Part shown: positions 1 through 9,400 of the stretch, one piece after another
Layout of the letters: each line of letters begins with the position of its first letter
Numbering within the stretch: position 1 is the first letter of the stretch
NCBI GenBank assembly: GCA_903866255.1
Contig: CAIPMW010000009.1
Location: 62,001-126,000 of the forward strand
DNA length: 64,000 nt
Direction: 5' to 3'
DNA from: an uncultured Chlorobiaceae bacterium
Lineage (GTDB): Bacteria > Bacteroidota > Chlorobiia > Chlorobiales > Chlorobiaceae
Notes under the pieces: generated by a model
The model's database searches: none
Seen by the model: only the letters and a program-made list of their open reading frames with translations
What the model was told of the DNA's origin: nothing
Position numbers and translations under genes: made by a program

Positions 1-1
1 A

Positions 2-622
2 GCAAAAAATGCCGTTGCAGCAGGGTTTGACGGCATTGAACTGCATGGAGCAAACGGCTATCTCCTTGAACAGTTCCTTCGTCCGAATTCGAACCTTCGC
101 ACGGACAGTTATGGCGGTTCAATTGAAAACCGCGCACGCTTTGTACTTGAAGTGCTCAATGCCGTGATTGCGGCGATTGGCAAAGAGAGGGTTGGCATCC
201 GGCTATCTCCCTTCGGTGTCTTCAACGACATGCCGCTCTACGACAGCATGGAGGAGGATTACACCTGGCTGGCCCAACAGCTCAATTTTGCCGCTCCGGC
301 GTACATTCATCTTGTGGACCACTCGTCAATGGGTGCGCCAATCGTGCCCGACAGCATGAAGGCGACCTTCCGCAACACCTTCAAGGGAACCCTGATTCTT
401 TCGGGAGGTTACGATGCCGGGCGGGCTGAACGCGATCTGGCAGAGGGAAAAGGTGACCTCATTGCCATTGGCATGGGATTTCTTGCCAATCCCGACCTTG
501 TCAAACGATGGAAAACCGGTGCCCCCCTGAACGCTCCAGATAAGGAGACGTTGTATACTCCCGGGCCCAAGGGATATACGGACTATCCTGTGTTGCGTGG
601 CAACGAATGCAGGGATTTATAA
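2..622 (+). CDS. Old Yellow Enzyme-family NADH:flavin oxidoreductase, 5'-truncated by window edge
   Basis: The frame is open from base 2 to a stop at 620-622, giving 206 visible residues; the N-terminal part lies before the window. It is an FMN-dependent TIM-barrel oxidoreductase of the Old Yellow Enzyme family, which reduces activated C=C bonds or related substrates with NAD(P)H. The family signature [14 protein letters not shown] followed by [16 protein letters not shown] is near the visible start, and the late FMN-phosphate segment ([16 protein letters not shown]) is near the C-terminus. The substrate cannot be told from sequence. It ends about 110 bp before nadC and is probably transcribed separately. 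Confidence 0.9.
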   Translation, partial: AKNAVAAGFDGIELHGANGYLLEQFLRPNSNLRTDSYGGSIENRARFVLEVLNAVIAAIGKERVGIRLSPFGVFNDMPLYDSMEEDYTWLAQQLNFAAPAYIHLVDHSSMGAPIVPDSMKATFRNTFKGTLILSGGYDAGRAERDLAEGKGDLIAIGMGFLANPDLVKRWKTGAPLNAPDKETLYTPGPKGYTDYPVLRGNECRDL

Positions 623-741
623 GATTTGTGCTGTTATTGAATAATACCCGAAAAAAACAGCCAGATCCCTTACCAGTGCCTAAAATTCAGTACCTTGAAC
701 GTTGGGAAAGATCTCTTTACACGAATTAACTCTTGACTCTG

Positions 742-1614
742 ATGAAGGCTCTCGCCGATTTTTATGAGGGGTGCCGTGCAAAGGCAATAATGCTCGCTCT
801 CGAGGAGGATTGTTACACGGGGGATATTACCACTCTTGCCACTATCGCTTCTCAGCAGGGAGGAAGTGCGGTTATCCGAGCCAAGGAGAGTGGCATTGTG
901 GGCGGTATTGCTGTTGCCATGCAGGTATTTGCCGCCTGCGATCCAGCTCTTGCGGTTGTGTCGCATCGCACTGATGGTGATGCCGTACTTAGTGGTGATC
1001 TGATTCTTGAGTTAACGGGAAAGCTCTCCCCAATGCTCATTGGTGAACGTGTCGCGCTGAATTTCATGCAGCGCATGTCGGGGATTGCGACGCGAACAAG
1101 GTGCTATGTCGATACCATCAGCCATACCGGGGCAAAAATTCTTGATACCCGTAAAACTGCCCCAGGGTTGCGTTATTTCGACAAGGAGGCGGTACGGATT
1201 GGTGGCGGAGCGAACCATCGGGTTGGTCTTTTCGACATGATTCTTGTCAAGGACAACCATATCGATGCATCCGGGGGAATTGCGTCGGCTATCCTTCATG
1301 CCAAAGAGTATCGTGAAAAAAACAGGCTTGATGTGAAGATTGAGACGGAGGTGCGCTCTCTTGATGAGTTAAGAACAGCTCTCTCATGCCAACCGGAAAT
1401 TATTCTTCTCGACAATTTTACGCCTGCGCTTATGAAGGAGGCTGTGCTCAATGTCAGAAGCACCGGTCTCAGTGTTCTGCTTGAGGCATCGGGCAATATC
1501 GGATTGCACAATGTGGTTGCTGTGGCGGAAACGGGTGTTGATTTTATCTCCATCGGCGAATTGACGCACAGTGTCAAAGCTCTTGATCTCTCCATGACCA
1601 TCAGGCTTGACTGA
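742..1614 (+). CDS. nadC: Nicotinate-nucleotide pyrophosphorylase (quinolinate phosphoribosyltransferase)
   Basis: This cytosolic enzyme of de novo NAD synthesis condenses quinolinate with PRPP to give nicotinate mononucleotide, CO2 and pyrophosphate. The 290-residue protein shows the family blocks: an N-terminal EEDCYTGDITT, the substrate-binding LDTRKTAPGLRYFDKEAV, IGGGANHRVGLFDMILVKDNH, and the barrel end LEASGNIGLHNV. The length is normal. I chose the ATG at 742; an in-frame TTG at 733 would add three residues, and neither has a clear Shine-Dalgarno site. acpS follows 10 bp downstream, so the two are probably co-transcribed. Confidence 0.95.
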   Translation: MKALADFYEGCRAKAIMLALEEDCYTGDITTLATIASQQGGSAVIRAKESGIVGGIAVAMQVFAACDPALAVVSHRTDGDAVLSGDLILELTGKLSPMLIGERVALNFMQRMSGIATRTRCYVDTISHTGAKILDTRKTAPGLRYFDKEAVRIGGGANHRVGLFDMILVKDNHIDASGGIASAILHAKEYREKNRLDVKIETEVRSLDELRTALSCQPEIILLDNFTPALMKEAVLNVRSTGLSVLLEASGNIGLHNVVAVAETGVDFISIGELTHSVKALDLSMTIRLD

Positions 1615-1624
1615 AAGGAAGCGT

Positions 1625-1993
1625 ATGGAAATTGGCGTGGATATTGTTGACCTTGACCGGATTGAGGTGCTCTATACTCAATATGGTATGAAGTTTCTCC
1701 AGCGTTTTCTCACGGAGGAGGAGATTGCTCTGTGCCTGCATAAACCGCAGGTGGTTGCCAGCATAGCAGGACGATTTGCAGCCAAAGAAGCGGTTGTGAA
1801 GGCTCTTGGTACAGGATTTTCGGGGGATGTACACTGGAAAAGTTTTGAGATACTCAATGATGAAAGGGGACGTCCTTATGTGCGTTCTTCCGGTGTGCAA
1901 TGTTTCCAGGGACGATCCATCAAAATTTCAATTGCCCATGATCGACGTGCGGCTGTAGCCATGGCGATGATTGAAGAGCCACAGGGGAAATAA
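1625..1993 (+). CDS. acpS: Holo-[acyl-carrier-protein] synthase
   Basis: AcpS transfers 4'-phosphopantetheine from CoA to the serine of apo-ACP, activating fatty-acid synthesis in the cytosol. The 122-residue protein begins MEIGVDIVDLDRIE, which carries the Mg-binding aspartate, and has the second signature GRFAAKEAVVKALGTG near residues 50-65. The start at 1625 is preceded by AAAGGAA, which overlaps the nadC stop codon; this argues against the in-frame TTG at 1607. Tight spacing to nadC suggests one transcript ending near the hairpin at 1997-2028. Confidence 0.95.
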   Translation: MEIGVDIVDLDRIEVLYTQYGMKFLQRFLTEEEIALCLHKPQVVASIAGRFAAKEAVVKALGTGFSGDVHWKSFEILNDERGRPYVRSSGVQCFQGRSIKISIAHDRRAAVAMAMIEEPQGK

Positions 1994-1996
1994 AAA

Positions 1997-2028
1997 AGCA
2001 GGAGTCTTGTTTGTTATGAACTCCTGCT
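1997..2028 (-). terminator. Hairpin terminator between acpS and tig
   Basis: A perfect 9-bp inverted repeat (AGCAGGAGT / ACTCCTGCT) encloses a 14-nt loop. Read on the minus strand it is followed by a T-run, so it best serves tig; it may also stop acpS transcripts. Confidence 0.65.
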
Positions 2029-2057
2029 GATACATTTTACTCTCCACGATTGACTGA

Positions 2058-3347
2058 TCAATCTTCCTGGAGGGGTGTTGTCACTGGTTTTGCCTCTTCA
2101 GTGATCGTCACTTGCGATTTCAGAAGCTCGTAGATCTTCCCCTTGAAAATAATCTCAGAGACGTAATCCCGGATTTCAGGGTTTTTATATGATTCAACAA
2201 ATCGCTCTCTTTGATCTTCCGAATGATTCAGCGCCTCTTTTTCCATATAGGCTTTGAGTTCATCTTCGGTTACTGAAATATTGCCTGTTTCAGCTATTTT
2301 CCGGGTAATAATCATCCATTGAGCATGTTTGATGGCATTTTCGTCCAAAGATTCCCGGAAATCAGCGGCATCGAAATCATTCGGGAATTTTCCACCCATC
2401 TGGCGTTTGGCATTGTCAACCAGCATGTCAGAGAACGATTTAACGATTGATTTCGGGGTGGGTACGGAGTTTTCGTCAATCAGTTTTTCCGAGATGGATT
2501 CGAGCAGCTCCTCTTCAGCTTTTTTTGCAAAGTGCTTCTCAAGTTGCGCTTGTATGTCAGCCCTGAAGTCGGCTACTGATTCAAATTGCTGATCGGTAAT
2601 CTCCTTGACCAGCTCATCGGTGAGTTCTGGAAGGTCGAGTCGTTTGACTTCACTGATGGCTACCCGGAAGCGGGTTGGTTCTGCTTCAGAATCGTCCTGC
2701 CTGTTTTCAATGTCAACACTCTCCCCGGCTTTTTTCCCTGTCAGCTCTTTGCGGAAAGGGTTCTCTTCAGGAAGGTATTCAAGGCTGAAATGGTGGTTTG
2801 AGGTCTTCTGTGTTTCATCCGGCTTACCAGTTTCATCAAGCTTCCACACATCGCCAATGACAGTATCTGTTGATAAGGCAGCATCATCAACGCTGATCAA
2901 CGATCCATGTCCTTTTAGAATATTATTTACTTCACGGTCTACATCATCCTCAGTAATGGTATAGATTGTCCTGGTGAATGAGTAGCCACTGAAATCGTTA
3001 AGCTCAAATTCGGGGTGTACTTCATACACAAGCTTGAGCGACAACTGACCGTCTTTGAAGGAGAAGTTGACAATTTCCGCACGGTTGACCGGTTTAATGT
3101 TTTCGGCTTCTACAATTTCGGTAAAATATTTCGAGGCCATTTTCTCAGCTACGGTAGTCTCAATAGAGGGGCCTGCGAGTTTTTTTACCAGGCTTACGGG
3201 GGCATGTCCCTTCCTGAATCCCTTGATCTGAATGTTTCTCCGGGCTTCTTCAAGCTCCTGGTTATATTCGGCGCCAAACTCTTCTGCCGTAAGAGTAATC
3301 TCCAGAATCTGTTCGGTTTCGTTACTGTTACTGATAATCTTTTGCAA
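2058..3347 (-). CDS. tig: Trigger factor
   Basis: This is the ribosome-associated chaperone and peptidyl-prolyl isomerase that meets nascent chains at the exit tunnel. The ribosome-binding signature GFRKGHAP lies at about residues 43-50. It is followed by a PPIase-like middle region with a divergent, acidic sequence and a long helical C-terminal substrate-binding arm (KKAEEELLESISEKL onward). At 429 residues it is full length. The gene faces acpS across a hairpin. The FKBP-like middle domain does not show the standard aromatic active-site pattern clearly, so isomerase activity is uncertain. Confidence 0.94.
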   Translation of the reverse strand: MQKIISNSNETEQILEITLTAEEFGAEYNQELEEARRNIQIKGFRKGHAPVSLVKKLAGPSIETTVAEKMASKYFTEIVEAENIKPVNRAEIVNFSFKDGQLSLKLVYEVHPEFELNDFSGYSFTRTIYTITEDDVDREVNNILKGHGSLISVDDAALSTDTVIGDVWKLDETGKPDETQKTSNHHFSLEYLPEENPFRKELTGKKAGESVDIENRQDDSEAEPTRFRVAISEVKRLDLPELTDELVKEITDQQFESVADFRADIQAQLEKHFAKKAEEELLESISEKLIDENSVPTPKSIVKSFSDMLVDNAKRQMGGKFPNDFDAADFRESLDENAIKHAQWMIITRKIAETGNISVTEDELKAYMEKEALNHSEDQRERFVESYKNPEIRDYVSEIIFKGKIYELLKSQVTITEEAKPVTTPLQED

Positions 3348-3448
3348 GGCTCTCTTTGGTTAATTGGTAATGCTGAAAAAAATAAAAGTGAACAAGATAC
3401 GAATATATCCTTTTTATTAAAATAGAGCCACTCCACTCCTCTCAAAAT

Positions 3449-4729
3449 CTATCGGGCTGGCTTATAGACCAGTGTTGAGAAGGGAGCTTGATGCAGTATC
3501 TGCTTTGTGGCTTCAGCGATATCATCCACGGTGACAGCTTCGATTGCTGCAGTTTTTTCTTCCGGTTCAATGTACCGTCCGAAATAGGAGAGATCAGAAG
3601 CGGTCTGCGACATTCTGCGCGTCATTTTTTCCAGACCCATAATATGGTAACCGAGCAGTTTTGTTTTGGCTGCCCGTACCTCTTCAGGGTCGGGATGGAG
3701 GAGAGCATCACTTTTGAGTAGCTCCTTGATTAGCTCAAGCGAGATTTTGGTTTTATTGCTGTCGGTGCCTGCATAGATATTGAGTGCGGTCAGATCATCG
3801 CAAAAGGTGACTGATGAGTAGACATTGTAGGCAAGTCCCCGTTTTTCACGCAGTTCCAGATTGAGGAGAGAACTCATGCCGTTGCCGAGCATGGTGTTGA
3901 GCACCATCAGGCTGTAATAGAGAGGATCATGCCGGGCTATGGCGGTGCCGAGCACAATCTGTGCCTGAAAAAGGCGTTTTTTCAACTTTACAGTAAATGG
4001 TGTGTAGTGTTCCGGCAGGAATGGTTGTCGGAAATACTGGGATCCGGCGGTTTCTGCGAGGGAACCGAGAAATCGCACCCCAAGCTGCATAATCTCGTCA
4101 TGATGCACATTACCGGTTGCTGTGAGCAGCATTTTATGTGGTACATAGTGCTGACGCATAAAGTTTTTCAGGTCAATGTCCGAGAACCCTTCAACACTTG
4201 CTTCTGTACCCAGAATCGGTCTGCCTATGGGGTGGTTGGGAAATGAGCGTAGATCAAACTCCTCAAAAATAAGCTCTTCAGGGGAGTCATTAACGCTGCT
4301 GATCTCCTCAATAACTACCTCTTTCTCCTTCTGGATCTCTTCAGGAGGGAAAATTGGGTCGCAGACAAGATCCGAGAGCAGGTCGAAGGATGGTTCGATG
4401 TGTTCTGGAAGGCAGCGCAGGTAGATACAGGTCTGCTCCTTGGTTGTGTATGCATCAAGGTATCCACCGTTTTTTTCAATATTTCTGGCGATATCAATGT
4501 AGCTGCGCCGCTTTGTTCCTTTGAAAATTGCATGTTCAATGAAATGTGCCAGTCCCGGACTCTGTTCCGGATCATCTCGTGAACCGGCTTCGATCTGGAT
4601 GCCGAGAGTAACGCTTTGCAGGTATGGAACGGCATCAGTGACAATTTTCAATCCGTTGCCAAGAACACCCTGGTGAACTGCCCCTCCCAACAACGGAGTT
4701 ACCGGAATTGAGTGATTACCTTTTGCCAT
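3449..4729 (-). CDS. M16-family zinc metallopeptidase (processing-peptidase-like)
   Basis: This inverzincin-type peptidase has the inverted zinc motif HFIEH at about residues 61-65 of the 426-residue form, with the downstream acidic ligand region VIEEISSVNDSPEE. The C-terminal half carries the substrate-chamber motif RGLAYNVYSS. Such bacterial proteins resemble the mitochondrial processing peptidase beta subunit and Bacillus YmxG. I chose the ATG at 4729; an in-frame TTG at 4762 would add 11 residues with no support. It lies about 100 bp upstream of tig on the same strand. The substrate is unknown. Confidence 0.9.
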   Translation of the reverse strand: MAKGNHSIPVTPLLGGAVHQGVLGNGLKIVTDAVPYLQSVTLGIQIEAGSRDDPEQSPGLAHFIEHAIFKGTKRRSYIDIARNIEKNGGYLDAYTTKEQTCIYLRCLPEHIEPSFDLLSDLVCDPIFPPEEIQKEKEVVIEEISSVNDSPEELIFEEFDLRSFPNHPIGRPILGTEASVEGFSDIDLKNFMRQHYVPHKMLLTATGNVHHDEIMQLGVRFLGSLAETAGSQYFRQPFLPEHYTPFTVKLKKRLFQAQIVLGTAIARHDPLYYSLMVLNTMLGNGMSSLLNLELREKRGLAYNVYSSVTFCDDLTALNIYAGTDSNKTKISLELIKELLKSDALLHPDPEEVRAAKTKLLGYHIMGLEKMTRRMSQTASDLSYFGRYIEPEEKTAAIEAVTVDDIAEATKQILHQAPFSTLVYKPAR

Positions 4730-4973
4730 GACAGAATAATTTTCTGATGCTTGTGAGTTCAATTCAATGCAATGTAGTTTTAATTCTTATTTTTAGGAAC
4801 AGTGAAACTTTGCCAGTCGATTCTATCACTTTACTGCCGCTGTCGGTTTTTTTTTTGGTGTTTAGCGAAAAATTAAGGTATTTTGCTTCTGCAAGAGAGG
4901 AGGATGGTTGCTCCCTTAGCTATTACAAGAGATCAATTGTCGGAAACAAACAGCCAGCAATATTCAGCGATTC

Positions 4974-5963
4974 ATGCTCAAATCATCAATTGTCATAACC
5001 GGAGCCACCGGATATATTGGGTCACAGGTTCTCCTCGCCCTTCTTTCCCGGTTTTCTGGAGAGATCAACTGTAGGGCGATTGTTCGCACAAGCTCTGACA
5101 GCTCTTTTCTCAAGGAGCTGCCGGTTGAAATAGTCAATGCTGACCTCCTTGAGCCTCTCGCCCTCAACGAAGCATTCAAAGGAGCGGACACGGTTTTTCA
5201 TTGTGCCGGACTGATTGCCTACAACCGGAGTTTTCGTAATGCACTTTACGAAAGTAATGTGCTCGGAACCAGAAACGTCGTCAATGCCTCTCTTCATAAT
5301 AAGGTGCGCAGGCTGGTCATGACCAGCTCCATCGCGGCCATTGGCGCTTCTGAGGATGGTTCTCCGGCCAGTGAATCCACAACTTTTCAGGAGTGGCAAC
5401 GCCGTAACGGGTATATGGAGGCAAAACATCTGGCGGAGCTTGAAGGGTTGCGCGGAGTCGCGGAGGGGCTTGAGGTGGTGATGCTGAATCCCGGTGTGGT
5501 GATTGGTATTGATCGGCAGAATATGGCATCCGTCAGCTCATCCAACGATGTGCTGAAGTTGATTTACCAAGGGCAATTGCCACTTTGTCCCACAGGAAGT
5601 ACGGGTTTTGTTGATGTTCATGATGTGGCTGAGGCTCATCTTGCGGCCTGGAAACAGGGGCTATCGGGGGAGCGCTATATCATTGTTGGTCATAATCTCT
5701 CTTTTCGGGAGCTGTTCGATCGTATCGGCAGGAGTGGAGGTCGCAGTGCCAGTAATACCATGATGATACCAGAGGCGCTTGGTTGGCTTGCCGGAATTGG
5801 GGGAGAGTGCTGGTCGTTGTTGTTGCATCGTCCCTCTTTTATCAGTCTGGAGAGTATGCGTACCTCCACGAGGCATCTTGCCTACTGTAACACGCTTTCC
5901 ACACAGTCTCTGGCGCTTCGTTATCGCGATCTTCCCGAAACATTCAAGACTATTATTGCCTGA
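4974..5963 (+). CDS. NAD-dependent epimerase/dehydratase (extended SDR)
   Basis: This 329-residue Rossmann-fold protein has the nucleotide motif GATGYIGS at residues 10-17 and the active-site pair YMEAK (YxxxK) preceded by the TSSIAAIG serine segment. The shape is that of extended short-chain dehydrogenases acting on nucleotide sugars, dihydroflavonol-like compounds or sterol-like substrates. The FVDVHDVAEAHLAAW segment is common to the dihydroflavonol-reductase-like branch. It stands alone upstream of recA and its substrate cannot be told from sequence. Confidence 0.88.
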   Translation: MLKSSIVITGATGYIGSQVLLALLSRFSGEINCRAIVRTSSDSSFLKELPVEIVNADLLEPLALNEAFKGADTVFHCAGLIAYNRSFRNALYESNVLGTRNVVNASLHNKVRRLVMTSSIAAIGASEDGSPASESTTFQEWQRRNGYMEAKHLAELEGLRGVAEGLEVVMLNPGVVIGIDRQNMASVSSSNDVLKLIYQGQLPLCPTGSTGFVDVHDVAEAHLAAWKQGLSGERYIIVGHNLSFRELFDRIGRSGGRSASNTMMIPEALGWLAGIGGECWSLLLHRPSFISLESMRTSTRHLAYCNTLSTQSLALRYRDLPETFKTIIA

Positions 5964-6000
5964 ACTCTTCTCTTTTTTATAATCTTATCATGCGTTGACT

Positions 6001-7053
6001 ATGGATATCCAGAAAACTGAACAGATGCCGATCGTTGTTGATCCTGCAAAACTCAAACAGATGAATCTGGCGGTAGAAGCTGTTGAAAAGCAGTTTGGCA
6101 AGGGCGCTATCATGAGAATGGGGGACGGTTCTGCTGGGTTGACGGTGCAGTCCATTTCTACTGGTTCTATGGCGCTCGATTTTGCGCTTGGCGTTGGCGG
6201 TCTTCCCCGTGGAAGGGTAACAGAGATTTATGGCCCTGAATCATCGGGCAAAACCACTCTGGCGCTGCATGTGATTGCCGAAGCGCAGAAAGAGGGTGGT
6301 ATTGCGGCGATTGTGGATGCTGAACATGCTTTTGACCCTACCTATGCCCGCAAGCTTGGTGTTGACATCAATGCCCTGCTTATCAGCCAGCCTGAATCGG
6401 GCGAACAGGCGCTCTCCATTGTCGAGACGCTGGTCCGCAGTGGAGCCATTGATGTTGTGGTGGTCGATTCGGTTGCCGCCCTGGTTCCCCAGGCTGAGCT
6501 TGAGGGGGAGATGGGTGACAGCGTCATGGGCTTGCAGGCCCGTCTGATGAGTCAGGCGCTGCGCAAGCTTACCGGTGCTATCTCCAAATCGAGCTGTGTC
6601 TGCATCTTCATCAACCAGCTTCGCGATAAAATCGGGGTCATGTATGGCAGCCCCGAAACAACAACGGGCGGCAAGGCTCTTAAATTTTATTCTTCGATAC
6701 GTCTCGATATTCGCAAGATTGCCCAGATCAAGGATGGAGATGAGAGCACCGGCAACCGCACCAGGGTCAAGGTTGTCAAAAACAAGGTTGCTCCCCCCTT
6801 CAAGAGTGCCGAGTTTGATATTCTCTACGGTGAGGGTATATCGGCCATTGGCGAACTGATTGATCTTGGCGTAGAGTTCGGGGTAATTAAAAAAGCGGGC
6901 TCATGGTTCAGCTATGGCACTGAAAAACTTGGTCAGGGACGCGAGACGGTCAAAAAGGCTCTGCGTGAGGATCATCTGCTTTACAAAAAGATTCATGATC
7001 AGGTCAAGGCGCTGATGAATGGCCCGGCGGAGATTATCAGCGGTCAGGTATGA
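6001..7053 (+). CDS. recA: Recombinase A
   Basis: RecA forms ATP-dependent filaments on single-stranded DNA for homologous recombination and SOS induction. The 350-residue product carries the Walker A motif GPESSGKT at about residues 80-87, the strand-exchange [15 protein letters not shown] segment and the L2-loop region [16 protein letters not shown]. The ATG at 6001 is preferred over an in-frame TTG at 5995. I saw no recognisable SOS box upstream by eye. Its stop overlaps the dusB start (ATGA), so dusB is translationally coupled to it. Confidence 0.98.
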   Translation: MDIQKTEQMPIVVDPAKLKQMNLAVEAVEKQFGKGAIMRMGDGSAGLTVQSISTGSMALDFALGVGGLPRGRVTEIYGPESSGKTTLALHVIAEAQKEGGIAAIVDAEHAFDPTYARKLGVDINALLISQPESGEQALSIVETLVRSGAIDVVVVDSVAALVPQAELEGEMGDSVMGLQARLMSQALRKLTGAISKSSCVCIFINQLRDKIGVMYGSPETTTGGKALKFYSSIRLDIRKIAQIKDGDESTGNRTRVKVVKNKVAPPFKSAEFDILYGEGISAIGELIDLGVEFGVIKKAGSWFSYGTEKLGQGRETVKKALREDHLLYKKIHDQVKALMNGPAEIISGQV

Positions 7054-8093
7054 AGATAGGGCGTATTGATATCGACCGTCCGGTCATCCTTGCACCCATG
7101 GAGGATGTGACCGACCGGGCTTTCAGGCAGCTCTGCAAGCGCCACGGGGCTGATATTGTCTATACCGAGTTTATCAGCGCCGAGGCGTTGCGCCGGGGCG
7201 TTGAAAAGTCTCTGCGCAAGCTGAAAACTGATGCAATCGAACGGCCCTTTGCCATACAGATTTTTGGCAGCACGGTTGAGTCGATGGTTGAGGCGGCGGA
7301 GATTGCCGAGGAGTACCATCCAGACTACCTCGACATCAATTTTGGCTGCCCCACTAAAAAAGTTGCGGGCAAGGGGGCCGGTGCCGCGCTGCTCAGGGAG
7401 CCGGAGAAGATGACGGCTATTGCCGAAGCGGTTGTGAAAGCGGTTACTCTTCCCGTGACCGCCAAGACAAGGATTGGGTGGGATCGGGAGTCGATCAACA
7501 TTATTGATGTATTGCACCGGCTTGAGGATGCTGGCATTGAGGCGCTGGCGGTGCATGGCCGGACCCGGAGCGAGATGTACAAGGGAAAGGCGGACTGGAA
7601 CTGGATTCGTGAGGTGAAGCAGCAGGCTCGGATACCGATTATTGCCAACGGCGATATCTGGTGTGCCGAAGATGCGGTTGCCATGTTTGCCGAGACGGGC
7701 GCGGAAGGTGTGATGATTGGGCGAGGTTCCATCGGCAACCCCTTTATTTTTGAGAGTGCAAAACAGCTTGTCCAAACCGGAGTGCCGCTTCCACCTCCCG
7801 ATTTCCGCCAAAGGATTCATGCAGCAATTGATCACCTGACGCTTTCGGTGGAGTTCAAGGGGGAGAAGTATGGAAATCTTGAGATGCGCCGCCACTACTC
7901 TACCTACCTGAAGGCGCTGCCGATGGTTTCGCGGGTGCGCAACAAGCTGGTGCGTGAGGAGGGGTGGGAGCAGGTTATCCAGATTCTTCTCGACTATGAG
8001 GCGGAGTGTGAGGGATATGCACGGGAAGGAAAGATTTGTGACGATACGGAGAGTTTGAATGACCATTCAGATAAACTGGTACTGAATTATTAA
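7050..8093 (+). CDS. dusB: tRNA-dihydrouridine synthase
   Basis: This FMN-dependent enzyme reduces uridines in the tRNA D-loop. The 347-residue protein has the N-terminal [15 protein letters not shown], the catalytic-cysteine block [20 protein letters not shown], the HGRTR motif and the FMN-phosphate segment [13 protein letters not shown]. These fit the DusB/Nifr3 branch, though the exact target uridine is inference. The start overlaps the recA stop by four bases, indicating co-translation. Confidence 0.94.
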   Translation: MKIGRIDIDRPVILAPMEDVTDRAFRQLCKRHGADIVYTEFISAEALRRGVEKSLRKLKTDAIERPFAIQIFGSTVESMVEAAEIAEEYHPDYLDINFGCPTKKVAGKGAGAALLREPEKMTAIAEAVVKAVTLPVTAKTRIGWDRESINIIDVLHRLEDAGIEALAVHGRTRSEMYKGKADWNWIREVKQQARIPIIANGDIWCAEDAVAMFAETGAEGVMIGRGSIGNPFIFESAKQLVQTGVPLPPPDFRQRIHAAIDHLTLSVEFKGEKYGNLEMRRHYSTYLKALPMVSRVRNKLVREEGWEQVIQILLDYEAECEGYAREGKICDDTESLNDHSDKLVLNY

Positions 8094-8114
8094 GTTAAAA
8101 CCATAAAACAAGTT

Positions 8115-9134
8115 ATGAGCAGTTCGGATTTTCGCTGTCGGGTAGCGGTGCTTGGCGCAACTGGCCTGGTGGGCCGCACCATGATCAAGGTTCTGGAAGA
8201 GAGAAATTTTCCGGTCAGTGACATCGTACCGCTTGCTTCATCCAGAAGCGCGGGGCAGGTGATAACCTTCAAGGGTCGTGAGTTCATTATTCGTGAACCC
8301 TCAAAAGAGGCATTCGAGGGTGTTGATATCGCCCTTTTTTCGGCGGGCGCAAAGGCGAGTCGCGAGTGGGCGCAGGTTGCGGCCAGCGAGGGCGCGATTG
8401 TTATCGACAACTCGTCGGCTTTCCGCATGGATACCGATGTGCCGCTTGTTGTCCCTGAGGTGAACCCCGGAGATATTTTCAAGGGTGATGGCACTCCTGA
8501 GCCGATTATTGCCAACCCCAACTGTTCAACTATCCAGATGGTAGTGGTGCTCAAGCCGCTGCATGACCGCTTCGGGCTGAAGAGGGTTGTTGTTTCGACC
8601 TACCAGTCTGTTACCGGAAAGGGCAAGGTTGGGCGCGATGCCCTTGAGAGCGAACTTGCCGGCGAGAAGCAGGATGAGTTTACCCACTTTCACCAGATTG
8701 CCTTCAATGCCGTGCCGCAGATTGATGTTTTTACGGATAACGGTTACACCAAGGAGGAGATGAAGATGGTGAATGAGACCCGCAAGATTATGGGCGACGA
8801 TGCCATCAGTATCTCTCCTACCACGGTTCGTATTCCGGTCTACGGCGGCCACGGTGAGTCGCTCAACATTGAGCTGGAGCGGGATTTTGATATTGACGAG
8901 CTGCGGGAGCTTCTGCGCATCTCGCCGGGCATTATTTTGCAGGACGACCCTTCGGCACGCATCTATCCCATGCCGCTTACCTCCTACGAGCGTGACGAGG
9001 TTTTTGTGGGCAGGATTCGCCGCGACTACTGGCACCCCCGCACCGTGAACATGTGGATTGTGGCCGATAACCTCCGCAAAGGCGCTGCCACCAATGCGGT
9101 GCAGATTGCTGAGGTTGTTGCCGCTCGATGGTAG
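8115..9134 (+). CDS. asd: Aspartate-semialdehyde dehydrogenase
   Basis: Asd reduces aspartyl phosphate with NADPH to aspartate semialdehyde, the branch point to lysine/diaminopimelate, threonine and methionine. Residues 9-17 hold the nucleotide motif LGATGLVGR. The catalytic cysteine sits in NPNCSTIQMV near residue 137, and the substrate-binding histidine lies in VPVYGGHGES-like VRIPVYGGHGES. The length of 339 residues is typical. It lies 21 bp after dusB and may be part of the recA-dusB transcript, which would end at the hairpin at 9145-9177. Confidence 0.96.
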   Translation: MSSSDFRCRVAVLGATGLVGRTMIKVLEERNFPVSDIVPLASSRSAGQVITFKGREFIIREPSKEAFEGVDIALFSAGAKASREWAQVAASEGAIVIDNSSAFRMDTDVPLVVPEVNPGDIFKGDGTPEPIIANPNCSTIQMVVVLKPLHDRFGLKRVVVSTYQSVTGKGKVGRDALESELAGEKQDEFTHFHQIAFNAVPQIDVFTDNGYTKEEMKMVNETRKIMGDDAISISPTTVRIPVYGGHGESLNIELERDFDIDELRELLRISPGIILQDDPSARIYPMPLTSYERDEVFVGRIRRDYWHPRTVNMWIVADNLRKGAATNAVQIAEVVAARW

Positions 9135-9144
9135 CCGTTTTGCC

Positions 9145-9177
9145 AAAAAGCCATCAGCGCCCTGCTGGTGGCTTTTG
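9145..9177 (+). terminator. Hairpin after asd
   Basis: A 12-bp stem (AAAAGCCATCAG / CTGGTGGCTTTT, one G-T wobble) with a short loop and flanking A and T runs lies just after the asd stop. It is a probable Rho-independent terminator. Confidence 0.7.
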
Positions 9178-9400
9178 TGGCTGACCGGATTTGCTTATTC
9201 TGGACCGGAAGACATTTCTCATTTTCAAATTCTCGGATTACGTTCTATGCAGGCCATGTCTATGACACGCATACCAACACACCGGACGCCGATTCTTGAA
9301 TAAAACGAATCCGTTGTAAAAAACTGTCAACTATTGCTGGTTATGATAGCGTACCGGGCGATGTTCGATACCCAGGAATACTCATCAGTGAGTATCCCCC
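9178..9400. other. Intergenic stretch between convergent genes
   Basis: About 220 bp lie between the asd terminator and the end of the ABC transporter gene. I see no convincing gene. An imperfect hairpin (GGAATACTCA / TGAGTATCC) near 9377-9400 lies just past the transporter stop and may end its transcript, but it lacks a T-run. Confidence 0.4.

Noticed and set aside
4730-4973. Possible small gene between the M16 peptidase and the epimerase
   Set aside because: Short plus-strand frames exist but show no coding pattern or ribosome site; this is a plain divergent intergenic region.
7044-8066. Long open frame (340 codons) on the minus strand opposite dusB
   Set aside because: It lies wholly antisense to a clear dusB gene, has no recognisable motifs and arises from codon bias of the real strand.
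8526-9146. 206-codon minus-strand frame opposite asd
   Set aside because: It is antisense to the conserved asd frame and shows no family features.
9178-9400. Possible small gene after asd
   Set aside because: The 81-codon frame here begins inside asd in another frame and carries no motif.
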